Shown here: positions 22,690 through 35,000 of the stretch, in pieces | How positions within the stretch are numbered: position 1 is the first letter of the stretch | Layout of the letters: every line of letters begins with the position of its first letter | Assembly: GCA_029448655.1 (NCBI GenBank) | Contig: JACCLO010000018.1 | Coordinates: 496,001 to 560,000, forward strand | Reading direction: 5' to 3' | DNA length: 64,000 nucleotides | DNA from: Wolfiporia cocos | Taxonomy: Eukaryota; Basidiomycota; Agaricomycetes; Polyporales; Phaeolaceae | Notes under the pieces: generated by a model | What the model was told of the DNA's origin: nothing | What the model saw: only the letters and a program-made list of their open reading frames with translations | The model's database searches: none | Program-made: the position numbers and the translations under genes

Positions 22690-24998
22690 AATTTGATTTA
22701 TTCTGTGGCTCATGGACATGGTACGAAGTGGAGAACTGTAAGCATGCGTTATTATAGTGAACTATGGCTAACTAATTGCATAGAGCCAAATATCCCCTGG
22801 CAATTGTATCAAAATCACTCGATGTATTGGGCAAACGCGTACTCGTGGGATACGACATTGGATGCGAGTTTGAGGGGACTATACGACGCAGTTCTCTCGG
22901 ATGGAGATGGAAAGAGGCAAACTGCAGATGCTGTGTGAATGCCTTCCACGGATATACTCACTGCTATCCGTGTCAGACGTGCAACCATCCAAACGTCATT
23001 GAAGGTGCAGGCATCGAGGATCTCGAGACACTGGAGAGAATATTCAGTGCATCCAACAATCTTGCCTCTGTCACTCGACATGCATTGGCGTATCGCCGAC
23101 GCGTTCTAATCGACACTTACTTCAAACAATGGGATGAAGAAAAATATGCAAACCTGAGCACTATGATCTTCAATAATTATAGACAGGCTCTAGACATCTT
23201 GGACTCAGAATCTACAGCTCTGGAAGAAGCACTGGACTCACTAGGCATCACACTGGATCAGATACACACATGGCATGAAGAGGAGCGCTCCTATTTTCAG
23301 CAGCTCGAGCACGAGAACGACGCTAATTTACACGCGGTCGCCTACGTCGAGGTGTTACAAGAGCTATGTGCAGTAGTGGCTGAACTTGAAGGCATCTCTT
23401 CGAAATTCTATTGCGCTGCCCCCGCTGAGTTACGTTTCGCTCCTCCAATTGCCAGCTCAGTCGACTATAATGCTGAATTGTCTCGCACGCGAAAGCTGGA
23501 GACTCGGCGTAAATTCCTACGCGAACGACATGCTACATTAACACGTGAGGTTACAGAAATGGAGGTTCACATGGGAATTGCCAGGCGGTGGGAAGTAACG
23601 GATCAGCAATACATCGACGCAGTAAGCTACATGACAAATAGGCAGTATCATAAGGCGTTGGACAATCTCCAGCGCCTCGTAATCCAACGCCTGTTTGAAT
23701 TACACAGGATGAACATATCGCAGACGGGTAAGTGCTGTGGCTTTTATATGATTGTAATTAACGATCGATCTGTTTCAAGGATATCGCGCGCAAACGTACA
23801 TTGCTAAATCGCTGCAAGCGCGATCAAAAGCCATTCGAAACACCGTCAAGATATACAATCAGGCTGCTTTGAAGCTGGATCCCCCAAAGCCCACTGTCGA
23901 CTGGGAGAGAGTTGTCACGGTTTTACCCTCTGACATAATGCGGGGGCCCCTAGGCTCGATCCCGCGTCACTACACCTTCCCTTAGGCTCGCTAACCCCTT
24001 CGTCACTACGCCCTCCCCTGCCTGACGGCACGTGACCGGTAGATAGATAAGATTACATACTGATAGATAGTAGTGGCGCCCTGGCACCGCCCCCTTACTT
24101 AGTCAGCCCCTCACATGACACCATACTTACATTGCGCACAGACCAGCCCACTTTAGGGTATGCCCCTCAGTCATAGCGTAGACGTTCCGTCATGTATAAG
24201 TAGTAGCGTCTGAGGTCTTACAACCTCAGACCTATTAATGTCAGTTGGGCGCGTGTGCCCTCTTTCATGCTCTCTCCTTGTCTGCCCGCGCGACGTCTCC
24301 TCCGTCTTACACCTGCTAGTCTGGTGGCTACCCTCCTTAGCATTGTAGCCTCCCCTATAGACGACGCTAGGTCCCTTAGAGACAAGACCCAGCGGTTGGG
24401 ACGTGACATCAGAGGCAAGTCTGTGTCAAGAGTATCCCATTACAATTTCCTGGAGGACTTTCACCTGTTAAGAGATACTCGCAACAGTGTGATGGATAAA
24501 CCATGGACACGGCCTGCGATTCGCGAGACAATGAAACAAGCACGGCGGATCGAACGCGCGCAAGAGGAAATTGAGCGTTGCAACGTCGAGGCGCGCCGCC
24601 TGCACACGTCCATTCGTGACGAAGAGGCTCATTTTTTGGATGTCCTTGCACGTCTCAAAGCCGAGCAGTCGAGGGTATACGGAGCAGTGGCCGAGTATTG
24701 TGAACGCCGCAGGAATATAAACGCACGGCATCTAGATCAACTTGAAAAGCTATATAAACTAAAAGGATTCACGGGGATACCTTACCCTGGCACTCATAAC
24801 CACGCTGCGGCGGTAGGCGTTTGTGTATTCCCTGCAGACGTGATTAATCGAGGAGATGACCGGCCTGCTACGGAATGCACGAGCATACTCACAGGAGGGA
24901 TTCTGGATGCTGAGGATGCTGAGGCAGATGCAATAAATGATGAGGGCGAAGTGGAGATGGGGGCATTAGTAGATTTCGTGTCAAATCTTGCGATGTAG
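22690..24998 (+). pseudogene. KDZ (Kyakuja-Dileera-Zisupton) transposase, 5'-truncated and split
   Basis: The motif DMVRSGEL (exon to 22737), then after a 46-nt intron KYPLAIVSK and GYDIGCEF (exon 22784-23727), AFHGYTHCYPCQTCNHP and GIEDLETLERIFSASN, are hallmark KDZ transposase blocks. A further intron (23728-23779) leads to an exon interrupted at 23912 by a solo LTR; reading resumes at 24434 with YNFLEDFHLLRDTRN and continues to GFTGIPYPG and the stop at 24998. Removing the LTR and one copy of its duplication keeps the frame. Upstream of DMVRSGEL the frame is closed and the N-terminal third, including any CxC zinc domain, is absent. The protein cannot be active. No adjacent TET/JBP dioxygenase is seen. 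Confidence 0.82.
23913..24428 (+). mobile_element. Solo LTR inside the KDZ transposase
   Basis: TGTCACGG...CTGTGTCA, 516 bp, target duplication AGAGT (23908-23912 and 24429-24433). TATAAG at 24195 is followed by a perfect 9-bp palindrome GTCTGAGGT-CTTACA-ACCTCAGAC (24208-24231). It splits a conserved coding exon. Confidence 0.9.
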
Positions 24999-25018
24999 AA
25001 ATTAGTGCACGACTCAAC

Positions 25019-25336
25019 TTTAATCTGCAACCACGGAGGATGGGAATCATCATCAGACACAGGAGCGTTATGAAGGTGTGTATCTTAAACGGAGGAAATA
25101 AATCTGCAACCACGGAGGATGGGAATCATCATCAGACACAGGAGCGTTATGAGAGTGTATGTCTGAAACGGAGGAAATAAATCTGCAACCACGAAGGATG
25201 GGAATCATCATCAGACACAGGAGCGTTATGAGGGTGTGTATCTGAAGCGGAGGAAATAAATCTGCAACCACGAAGGATGGGAATCATCATCAGACACAGG
25301 GGTGTGGAAATAAATCTGCAGCCGTGACTGCAGAGG
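25019..25336 (-). repeat. 79-bp tandem repeat array, right copy (inverted)
   Basis: Four units with CAGACACA ends at 25061, 25140, 25219 and 25298, again exactly 79 bp apart, reverse complementary to the left array, ending in the shared TGCAGCCGTGACTGCAGAGG. It starts 20 bp after the transposase stop. Confidence 0.9.
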
Positions 25337-25353
25337 CCTCGCTCGGCTGGCAA

Positions 25354-25827
25354 CGAGCTTAATTACCCGTGGCTTCGCCGCGGACATTACTTTTTAGGAC
25401 TTAGTTGCTCAAATATGATCACAATGCATGTGCAAAGCTCATTTAAGTTCTCTCCAGTCTGCCCTAAAGTCAGGGAAGGCTCATTAAGTTGACTCAAGCC
25501 TGCCCTAAAGTCGCACCATTCACACACAAAGTAAGAGGTTTTTGATACAACATTCAATAGCAGAGATCAACCAATTACAAACAGATTTTCTACACTACTT
25601 TTTGAGAGTTCTTGAGGAAACCTAAGTCAAAGATGTAAGCATAAGAAACAGAATAAGGGAAGAGCATACCGGACAGAGACATCATGAATTCAGTTATGAT
25701 TCCTTGACAGCCATGGCCTCATTTTACCACAGATCCTTTTTTGACTCCACTGCTGTATTCAAGAGTCAGATTGGATCAGATGTCATAGATTGTGCATACC
25801 ATTGCAGCCCCAGTATAATCACAACTA
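25354..25827. other. Intergenic, no gene seen
   Basis: AT-rich sequence with two direct copies of CTGCCCTAAAGTC (about 25459 and 25500). No ORF with recognisable features. Confidence 0.4.
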
Positions 25828-26234
25828 TGACACAAAACGCCTAAGGGCGTACCGTCATCAAGGGCCTTCTACCAAGGCAAGGTGGGACCCCCAGACGAGC
25901 ACGCGTAAGACTTAAGAGTTATGAGGGAAACGCCCCAACGTCTAGAATAACAGTTCTGGGGAGTAAGCCCCAGAACGTCGCGGCTTAAGTACATGAGGAG
26001 ACGTCGCATATCTACTAGAGACCCGCCCTAAAGGCAGGGTCTGTGCGCAGCGTTGGCGCCCCTAAGTCATGTGCTACTTATGTAAGCCACAACCATGTGA
26101 CCTGTACAGCGGGGTAGGCACCTATACCGCTACGCTACTTCTACAGAGTCCATTCTATGACACGTGACGTATATACCATGAGTCCCTTGGTTCGAGACAG
26201 GGGGGGGGGTACCTATTTCTGAGATTCTGTGACA
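25828..26234 (-). repeat. LTR remnant at the 5' edge of the next gene
   Basis: Starts TGACACAA and ends TTCTGTGACA, with a minus-strand promoter block and a 9-bp palindrome GTTCTGGGG/CCCCAGAAC (25952-25974). The flanks (AACTA, GCCTG) do not match, and an internal TGACACGTG at about 26158 suggests two LTRs fused by recombination. Confidence 0.6.
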
Positions 26235-29200
26235 GCCTGAGCGCAGGGAAGTCGTGTGCAATGTGGTGGAAAAGCTGCAGGAGGAGTTTCCTGAGCTGGC
26301 GTATGCAGATGCTGGCGTGGTTCACCTGGTATGAGGCCGCAATGGTTTTCGAATCGCGTCTGTGCTGATCTCAGGTCTCGCCTAAACCAGAGGGTTCAAA
26401 ATTGGTTCAGCAACCGGGAACGCAGGCGGGAGAAGCCTCATAAAGATGAGCACGTCACCATCCGTGATTCCCATTGGTGGCAGGCTTACGGAAGAAGGCA
26501 CAACGATGAGGTCATGAAGCGGAAGGCAGAGCTGGCGGAGGAGCACAAGGGCAAGAACATGGAGACCAGCAACATTGCGCTCTGGTCGGATGCAGCTGTG
26601 GACATATGGGGGAGATTGTCAGATGAGGATAGGAAAGCGTTTATTGAGGAAGAAAAGGCACGTCCGAAAACCATGGCTCCTGTCAGCACACGGTACGTCT
26701 GCTTCATCTCTGCCTAGCCTCCGCGACCCATGTCGCGACCCACCTCGCATCTCGCCTCCTCACTCACCTCGCGACCCACCTCGTGGCCGAGATTGTGACC
26801 TGTCTCACGAGGTCTGGCATGAGCCCGTTGCCGTCACGAGGGGTGTCACGATCTTATTGCTTATGCTACCGGCGTGCACACCATCACGAACCCTGCATCG
26901 TCTCCATTGCTGTGTGATGGCTGATTCTAACTCCCACAAACCAGAAAAGTTAATTCGAAACTGGTAAACAAATGCAGGGCATTTTCACACAAGGTTGCGT
27001 CAGAACTTGGGGTTCGCATGGTCATTCTGACGGCATACACGGACAACAAGGAGAATACCATTGTGGAATTGTTTGTCGGTTCAACCTTTTCCGCAAGACT
27101 GTGACTGATCTTCCGCACCGTAGACATGACTTCAATGATGAGATTGATAATGCTCCACCATTCAAGGACCGCGAGGAGTGGCAGAATGATCTATTTCATG
27201 TCTGGGGAGATTACGCACAGGATCTCAGAAGGGTGGCCCGAGGAAGCGTGGTGGAGGAGGATGACGGCAATAGCGACAACGTGAATGACGCGCAAGCGAA
27301 ACCAAAGAAGGCAAAGAAGTTCAGTTTGGACATCGATGATGAAGGCTTCCCCATCATCCCCGATCTCGATCTGGACGAGGCGGTTACAATCGACACCGTC
27401 CAAGATCTCATACGTGTATTCTTAAACATGCACTATCGCAAGTATGCTTTTGCCATGACTTCCGCCTTTAGGCTAACCGTCCCTCAGATTGACACAGAAC
27501 TAACTTGATAAGCCTAAAGGTCTTGCTAGAAGCTGATAAGCTGGTTGTTGGGCAAGAAGGCGACTCAGTGATAGGGTCAATGGTCTGTTATAAGGACCAA
27601 AGACTAGAGAGTTTAAGCAAGTATAGTTGAGGTACTGAGTTGGGCCTTGCTAGGGCTTAAGTATAGCAGTGGAAACCTAAGTAGACCTTTGCAGGTACTA
27701 CAAAGGGGGTTATAGACAGTGGACGTCGAAATTAACTAGTCTGAGTCCTAAGCGACTCAGAGTATGGTATATATACATCAGGGCTAGGACCCTTGGTACT
27801 ATGATGTAGGACTAATGATACCTCTATTACAGATAGCAAAGTGGTGTCATAAGTATTGCGGCCAATAGGGCCGCAGGGCATAGGGCATACTACATAAGCA
27901 TGTGATTACCGACCAGTAATGGCGGTAAGGTGATTGGTTGGTCTTAGACATGTGATGACTGAGTCATACACCGACTGTTACGGGTCAAATACCCGTTCGT
28001 ATATTCGAATCGCGAATATAGATCGTTCTTCTGCACGTAGGCACGTCGCCGTATGCAAGGCAAATACTCGTCAGATGCCTTCGGGTCCTAAGTGAAGTCC
28101 TTAGAAGGTCGTTTAATATCCAATACGCGTTAGAGGATATAATCTGTTCAGGTGCGAGTCGAATAGAATATAAGACTCGCCTAAGTCCGAGAAGTCAGTG
28201 TGCACTTCGAGGACTTAGTCGTTCGGTTGCTCGAGTGAGAAATACTGAGCGTAGTTTCCTACGTTTGAGAACGAGTATAAGACTTCTTGTTTGTACAACA
28301 AGGTCGAGCTGAAGAGCCTCGACAGTAGGTACATTAGTTTATATACTACGTTGGGTTTCAGGGGTCAAGTCCGTCCCAGATGTCACCGATACTATCTACG
28401 CTATGGTATCAAACGTTTGATAGGTATGTAGTGATTTTCTTGAGACGATAGATAGGAATGATGGCGGTTGAACGCCATCTATCAGCTAATAAACGATGAA
28501 CATGAAACGGTGGCAGAGTTGGATCTGCCAAAGGTGAAACGCGCCCTATAGCCTAGTACAACTGGGGATGCGCCCAGTAGAGTCACGAGTAGCCAGGGGA
28601 GTTGGTTGCGCAACAAGTCCCTGTATCGTATTTGCCCAGTGGTGAGTTCTGTCGATATTCGAAAAATCAAAATAACCGTAACACCGACCGGGGTATGTCT
28701 TATGTGATGACTATGTGCTTGATAAGGCACTGGACTAGATCATGTGATCTAAGTGGACAAAAGGGTCCGTCCTTTAGTCATGAGCACATGACCAGCTTAC
28801 TAAGCGGTCTGGGCTACTCTATCAAGAGATATAGCCGAAGTACTGTTTTGGAGCACGTGACTTATGAATGCGCGTACTCCAGATAAGATGTGTGTGTTAC
28901 TACGAGATAAGATGGTTGGTAGGCCAGAGATAAGATGTTATCTTAGATAAGATAAGGTCACGTGCTAGACTGAGGCCGTAGGGCGTCAACTAGCGTAAAG
29001 CATTGATATTGAGCTAACAAATGGGATAAATTGCTAGAAATAGCAAGGAAATTGTAGGAAACAGATATAATCTGTGACACAGATGTTGCCAGCAGGAGCC
29101 GGCGTGCCCCCTGTCCCTGGAAGGACATTGCGAAGAATCCACACGACTTCTTTGACGACGACATGCTACCTGCAGGGGTCACCCTTAACGACCCCTCCAA

Positions 29201-30884
29201 GATCAAGAAGGACGATTGCATTATGATATTGCGCTATTGGATCGACGCACAAGAGGGAAGGGGAGACGCCGTTCCCTTCCGCTTCAAAAATTACACCACG
29301 GCTAACAGACACAACGCCGGCAGTGGTACGCTGCTTCCTGCTAAGTATGAAGCCATCAACGACAGCGACATAAGGAAGGCGAGGAGGCAGAAGGGTAAAG
29401 AGCGACAGATCGTGGACTCGGACTCGGACCCGGATGAGGCGCTTGAGGATGCTATCAACAATGATGAAGAGGAGTTTGAAGAGATGGATCTCGACGAACC
29501 AGGGAACTCATCGTCACGGGCGAAAAGGGGAATCAATCCCTTGTCTCAAGCAACGAAGGAGGGGAGACGGAATGCTCGCGACATCATGGCTCCCAATGCC
29601 AAGTCTCGCAATACTCGCGGTCATGCCACCAAGGATCGCGGCAGGGGTCGCGGCAAGGGGCGAGCCGCGAGCTCTGACGAGGAGCAGGGGGCTGCCGAAA
29701 TGTCTGAAAGTGGTGGAAGCGATAGCAGACGGCTTTCAGAAAGTGACAACGAGGAGGTCACTGCAGGAGATGAATCGGACAGGACAGAGCAGTCTGCCGC
29801 AGGAGAAGGGTCCGAATCCAGGGACAATCTCGAGCTTGAGGCCAACGCCTCTGGTCCTCCACACAGCATCACCGATTGCTCACCAGATTGGGCTGCGTGT
29901 GACCCTCGCAAAAGACTACATTATCTTCTGTCGCTTAGCCAAGACGCTGGCTATCTCGCGCTCGTCAAGGCAAGCAAGAGCCTCGTGGTAAGCACCACCG
30001 ATACCGCTCGACCTATCGCTCACACCATTCTGCAGCTTCAATCAGTCACATCCAATACTTTCGTCCCTAGCATGAAGTGGGTCTCATGGGACTGGAGCCA
30101 CCAACACATTCAGAGGCTCCACACCATCAACGGCCTCAACAAGCCGCTGAAATGGCTGAACTCACAGCCATATCTTGACAAGTCATCAGAAGCCATTGTG
30201 AAAGATCCGGGCCTCGTCACCCTCATCCTCTTGGCGCTCGGAATCATCCTCAGAGAAACGCATGCTGTTCAGTTTGCTTATGATGAGCCCGGAGTTCCGA
30301 GGGAAGGCGTAAAGCATTATCATTTGAACAGCCTACTCGACTTTTCCGCGGTACAAGCAGCAACGCAGCCACTTATCGAAAGAATGATGCGAGCTCTCCA
30401 AAAGGGTGGCGATGTTCAAGGTCGCAACGAGGTACCGCTTGCGAAGAGGGTAGCGAAGGGGTTCACCATAGGGCTCGCAAAAGAGCTCGCGATGGCTACC
30501 GTGACCCCCCAGGCCATGCTGGTAGAGGCTGATTCCTCTCGCGAGAGTAGGGAGGTTGCAAAGACGAGTTCCACCAAGTCAAAGGGTGTTTCTGTATCTG
30601 TGCAGAGGCCATCTCTCAATAGGACCGATGTGCAAGAGGGCGCACAGTCTGGAGCAGCCAATAAACCTGCCAAACGTGCTCGCACTCATGATCCTATCGC
30701 CGGAGGGTCTCAACTGAAGAAGCTCAAGCAGACCGTAAATGGTAAGATCCAAATCAGCATCTATCAGCCACCTAATTTTTAACATGATTGTGCAGCGCCA
30801 ACCTCCTCACAGCGTGAGACACGATTTCAGAACAAGGACCGCAAGGGACGATGGACAAGGAATGGATGGGTAAGCAATACATGA
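26235..30884 (+). CDS. Recurrent Agaricomycete multi-exon protein, 5' end lost, LTR in intron
   Basis: Exons deduced from splice signals and frame: to 26328, 26391-26692, 26945-27070, 27124-27441, 29093-30741, 30796-30884. Blocks include LRVQNWFSNRERRREK, an acidic/Lys-rich helix, LGVRMVILTAYTDN, RHDFNDEI, then after the long intron WKDIAKNPHDFFDDD and a low-complexity S/E/D-rich linker with a GRGRGKGR patch, then a globular C-terminal half (MKWVSWDWSHQHIQRLHTIN). I recognise the block order from lineage-expanded mushroom families of unknown function. No in-frame ATG precedes 26328 and the frame runs into the LTR remnant at 26234, so the first exon appears lost or displaced. The fourth visible intron originally was 56 nt (GTATGC...GCTAAC...CCAG) and now carries 27490-29079. 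A downstream exon after 30915 is possible. Confidence 0.6.
27490..29079 (-). mobile_element. Solo LTR in an intron, with a nested solo LTR
   Basis: TGACACAG...TCTGTGACA with target duplication CAGAT (27485-27489 and 29080-29084). Net length 877 bp after removing the nested element and its duplication. Minus-strand TATA near 27772 and palindrome TCTGAGT/ACTCAGA (27741-27762). The host intron's 5' site, branch point (27471-27477) and 3' AG (29091-29092) remain outside it. Confidence 0.87.
27976..28683 (-). mobile_element. Solo LTR of the element A/B retrotransposon family
   Basis: Reverse complement of the 708-bp LTR of element A (TGTTACG...CGTAACA), with perfect target duplication CCGAC (27971-27975 and 28684-28688). 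Same length as the LTRs of element A, so the insertion is structurally complete. Confidence 0.92.
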
Positions 30885-32023
30885 GGATTCTGTGGGTCCT
30901 ATCCTATCTTTGCAGCCGCACTATAATGTTCAGGACCTCCAATGCACTTTTCGACCACATGAATGTCGTTTCTTGTCATTGCTAATATATCTTGAATGGT
31001 CTCCAGCCCACAGAAGAGTGTCAAATAAGATAGACTGAGAGCGCATGTGCTGACTGAGGTTGGTGAGGAGCAGTGTGGCAAACCAAGCGCATCAGTGAAC
31101 TCGGATAATCACTTGCAGCCCCTCAAACTTACAGAGGGTTCGTCCAGCCGCAAGCAATAACTATCCCTAATGTCTCTAATGGCTATCTCCATCGGCGGCT
31201 GTACCGACAATGACCTGCAGCAGAATGGCAAACCAAGCGCATCAGTGAACTCGGATAATCACTTGCAGCCCCTCAATCAAGGAAAGGACTCATTCTTGCC
31301 TGATTCACCGTTGAACTCAATGGCTCAGGTCCGACTACAAGCAATAACCATTGCTAATGTCCTCGCGGGGAGAGGCAAACGCAAAGGGTCGCGACATCAG
31401 AGGGTCACGATAGGATAGGATCACGATAGGATGGGGTCACGATAGGATGGTATCGCGATACAGGGATATTAGTAAGGGGTCGCGATACGGAGGATAGTAG
31501 GGAATCGCGATGGTAGTTTCAATAACAGGGGTACTGGTAGGGGCATGGACTGCTTGGGTCATAACCCACGCAGCAGATATATCTTTTCCCCATCCGCCCT
31601 TTTCATGCTAACAATATTGAATGCCTTCTACTCAATGCAGACATCATCCCCATTACCTTCGACTGTCAAGGAGAAGGTCGACTTGACCTTCCAAAATTGA
31701 AGCCAGTTTCGACCAACAGACGCCCATAAGCACGTGATGTGCTTGATGACGACGGTTTGACTCCCGGAGAGCGCATACATGGCGTTTTTTTAAAGTCACC
31801 ACTTTTCGTTCTATGAGAAATGTTGTTATGCCCATATGTTGTCTCGTTCAGCATTTAAGCTTGCTTATGGTATATTCCTTCTCCAGGGCGGAGACTTATT
31901 CATTTAGTGCACGACAAGCAAGCGCCCACACGTTGGCGCTTAATGCGCCACACCAGTCAGATCGACACTGCGCATCAGCTTCCCTGCGAAGATCGCCGCC
32001 TGTTTCGAGTACCGTCTGGCGCA
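30885..32023. repeat. Intergenic with direct and satellite-like repeats
   Basis: A 51-bp exact direct repeat occurs at 31076-31126 and 31226-31276, 150 bp apart. 31384-31510 contains degenerate tandem copies of TCACGATAGGAT mixed with TCGCGATA. 31649-31790 is one copy of a dispersed repeat also found at 46629-46752. No gene is evident. Confidence 0.6.
31649..31790 (+). repeat. Dispersed short repeat, copy 1
   Basis: About 75-80% identical by eye to 46629-46752 in the same orientation. Shared blocks: ATTACCTTCGACTG, AAGCCAGTTTCGA, CACGTGATGTG, GACTC, GAGCGCATACATGGC. The segment GGTTTGACTCCC (GGTTCGACTCTC in the other copy) resembles a Pol III B-box, so a SINE origin is possible but unproven. 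Confidence 0.5.
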
Positions 32024-35000
32024 ATGAGCGGACCAAAGCGTACGGATACGCGTGGATCGCACAGATACAACGTTCTATCCCAATTTCGGCCGGAAAAACC
32101 CCCCGATTACGAAGTGAGCGATGCATTTTGTATGTTTGATTTCAGGATGTGGCTAACTCAAAGTAGCAGGAACCACCTACCTTTTCGACGCGTGTCTTCA
32201 AATGTTTATCTGACTTTTTCTCGTGGGGAAAGGAGATTATTGCGAACAAGGATTATAGGCCGGATGCAGGATATGTGGAAGCCGCTTGGAGACTGGTTGA
32301 GCGTGGTCACCAGGTAAGCGTTTTCCCTACGCGTTTATAGCTTTTTTTCGCGTCGCTTTCGGCCCATTCGCGTCGTTCGGAGGCAAAACTCGTCGTATCC
32401 AGAACCTCTCATACTGACACGCGTCGTCTCAGCTTGCTGGCACTAGCCTGGAATTGCCTACCGTTGCCATCCCTGGAGAATATGTGAACGTCCCTGAACA
32501 GTCTGCACTCGCCCCGGAACAATCCACCGACACTGAGCTCAAGCCTATTAGAACTTGTGGAAAAGCCTGCACCGCCCCGCCGCCGCCCCGCCCGCCCTTT
32601 CTACAACTTCCTAGCTACCCGGCCTCGGCCAGTACCGGAAGAGATGGAACTTACTCCTTACAAATACGAGCAACTTCCCTCGGCTCCGGAATTTCTTCCG
32701 CGTCCCAATAGCTGGGATTGTCCTCAAGACGAGTTCGACTACTGGCTGCAGTGGCGGTATCCCGCAGTTACTCTCTTGCACCAGCTGAAGGCTCACGGGA
32801 AATCGACTTCGTATGCGGAAGCGTACTTGCGCAACCGAGGTGACGACAATTTGGATGTGATGGAATTTAAGGGTCTTATGCGAGAGGTGGAACGTGGTAA
32901 GTACTGCGATTCGAGTCGTGGCCTTTGTTGACCCTTCTTTCAAAGAGCCTGAACCTGTGTGGATTCAGGAACAGAGACACGCTAATGATGCAGCTATTGA
33001 GGCGACTCGAAATGCAGGCGATGACCAATCTGTCACATCTCTTGTGCCAACTCCTGAATTTATAGCAGCCCGCGACGCTGCTCTGGCCGAAATGGAATGG
33101 TTCAAGACCAGCATGGCGAATATTAAAGCCTTTGTCCCGGATGCCGCCGCTATACAGAAAGACTGTTTCCCTGCTGCCTCTGCCGTCGCTATTCAGAATA
33201 ACCCCGCACCTGATGCTTCTGCTGTTGCTACTCACAACAACGCTGCACCTACATCGCTTCCGGACCCCTCGCAACCCCTGCCTGATGCCGCACCGATTGT
33301 CTCTGTGTGTGAGGTTTCGAGTGCTCCGGAGCGTTCGCCTCCTAATTCCCCACCAAGCGCTGAGATGCCTCTGTATTCGACCTTGGCTTTCATCGAGATT
33401 GTCAAGCAAGTAGCGGAATCAGTCGAGGAGCCTGATGTCAACAACCCATACGAATGGGCAGGAGCTCGGACATCCGACATCGACGATATCGCTTCGCTCC
33501 TTCCACTCAAAAGGACTTGGCAGCAGATGAAGGATATTGAAGTAGGAGCGAAACGGTCAGAGCCTAGACTTACGGAGCAGATGATCATCGAAGCGACCGT
33601 CCCGAAGGTAAGTTATCAATACTGTATCGTGCATACGAGCTCACCCATTTGCAAAGAGCAAAACGGTCTCGTCCCGGTCCAGATACGAAGTTCCTGAACC
33701 CAGCTGCGAAATCCAGTCAGAAGTCAAGGTGGTCGACACGGCGTCGTTTGGATGACAGTGACGATGGAGAGGATGCTGATGATGAAGGTAGTTCTCAGCT
33801 GAAGAAGAGGAGGATCGACTCAACGCCAAACGGACACTCGGATAGTTCGCCGTCACCGGAAGTCGCCGACGTCGATATGGACGACGCCTCGTCAACACCG
33901 GTTACGGAGCCTATGGAAGCCGTGGAGCCCCCGTCACAGTCCAGCACCCCTGCCTCACCACCAGTATCTACGCCTACACCCGCCCCCATCCCGAGCCCAG
34001 CCGGCACACCCCTTCTGCCTTCCCCCGTCACCTACAGTTCTTCAAGTTCTCAAGTTGGCCGATCGTTCACGCACAAATCGTACGCGCCCCGCGAGCCCAG
34101 CAAATTGCGGACCAGCATTACTTTTGACCAAGATAGCGAGGAGGAGACCGATTCACGCCAGGAGCATGATTCAACGATGGCACACGCTCCCGTCCCCCAA
34201 CTTGCGGAATCGATCCCCTCTCAAGAGTATCCCACACTAGCGCACGCTCTCGCCCCCTCCGCCTCTATGGTCCCCGTCAGCGCCCAGGAGCATCCCGCGA
34301 ACGCGCATGCTCCCGCAAAGGCCCACCTGGTCTGCCAGGAGCATCCCTTAACTCCGGTGCACGCTCCCGCCACCCTTGCTCGCGACGCAGTCACGTCTTG
34401 CGCTTCGACTTCCGGTCAACAACGTGAACAGGAGACTGTTCTGAACTCGAAGGCTCTAGAATGTGCGGCTTCGGTCCCGCTCGAGGCGCTTCCTAGGTAT
34501 AAATTCTCGGTGTGTTCGGCCCCCTCTCCTGGTGCTGGCTCTCGCTTCACAAAGGCATGGCAATTCGCCTCTTCTGTCCCCGTTCATACGCTCCCAACCT
34601 ACACTTTTGTGAAGCATGCGGCGCCATCTCTGTCGACTTCCAATGTGGCTCTCGATAAACAGCCTGAATGGATCTGTGGACTCTGTCAGCTCCGGAGCCC
34701 CGACTCTGCTGTCAAGTGTATCACCTGCGATGCGCCACGGCAGAATGGTTCATCTCCTCCCCCAGCATCTTCCTCTTCGTCGTCAGCTCCCTCTGCTCCG
34801 TCGTCCCCACCACCGGTCTCCAGATTTAATTGGGCTGCCGCTGGTCTGGTGCCGCCGTCTGCGACATCTGAATGGGAATGTTCTACCTGCATGGTTCGGA
34901 ACCAGTCCAGCGCGCAACAGTGTATCGCATGCAAGTCTGCTGCTCCCTCTGCTCCGTCGCCCCCACCGCCGGTCTCCGGATTTAATTGGGCTGCCGCTGG

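Larger units (their letters stand above)
18418..25353. mobile_element. Putative KDZ transposon with inverted subterminal arrays
   Basis: The ends share an inverted 16-bp block TTGCCAGCCGAGCGAG (18418-18433; reverse complement at 25338-25353). Just inside, both ends carry CCTCTGCAGTCACGGCTGCA and then four units of the same 79-bp repeat, in inverted orientation. Between them are two minus-strand genes (18908-20711 and 20931-22254) and a damaged plus-strand KDZ transposase (22690-24998). The left end has 37 extra bases between the 16-bp block and CCTCTGCAG. I could not identify a target duplication, so exact boundaries are uncertain. Calling it one element rests on the symmetry of the ends plus the transposase next to the right end. 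Confidence 0.6.

Noticed and set aside
31710..31790. tRNA gene at the B-box-like motif
   Set aside because: No cloverleaf, anticodon arm or paired acceptor stem can be folded around it.
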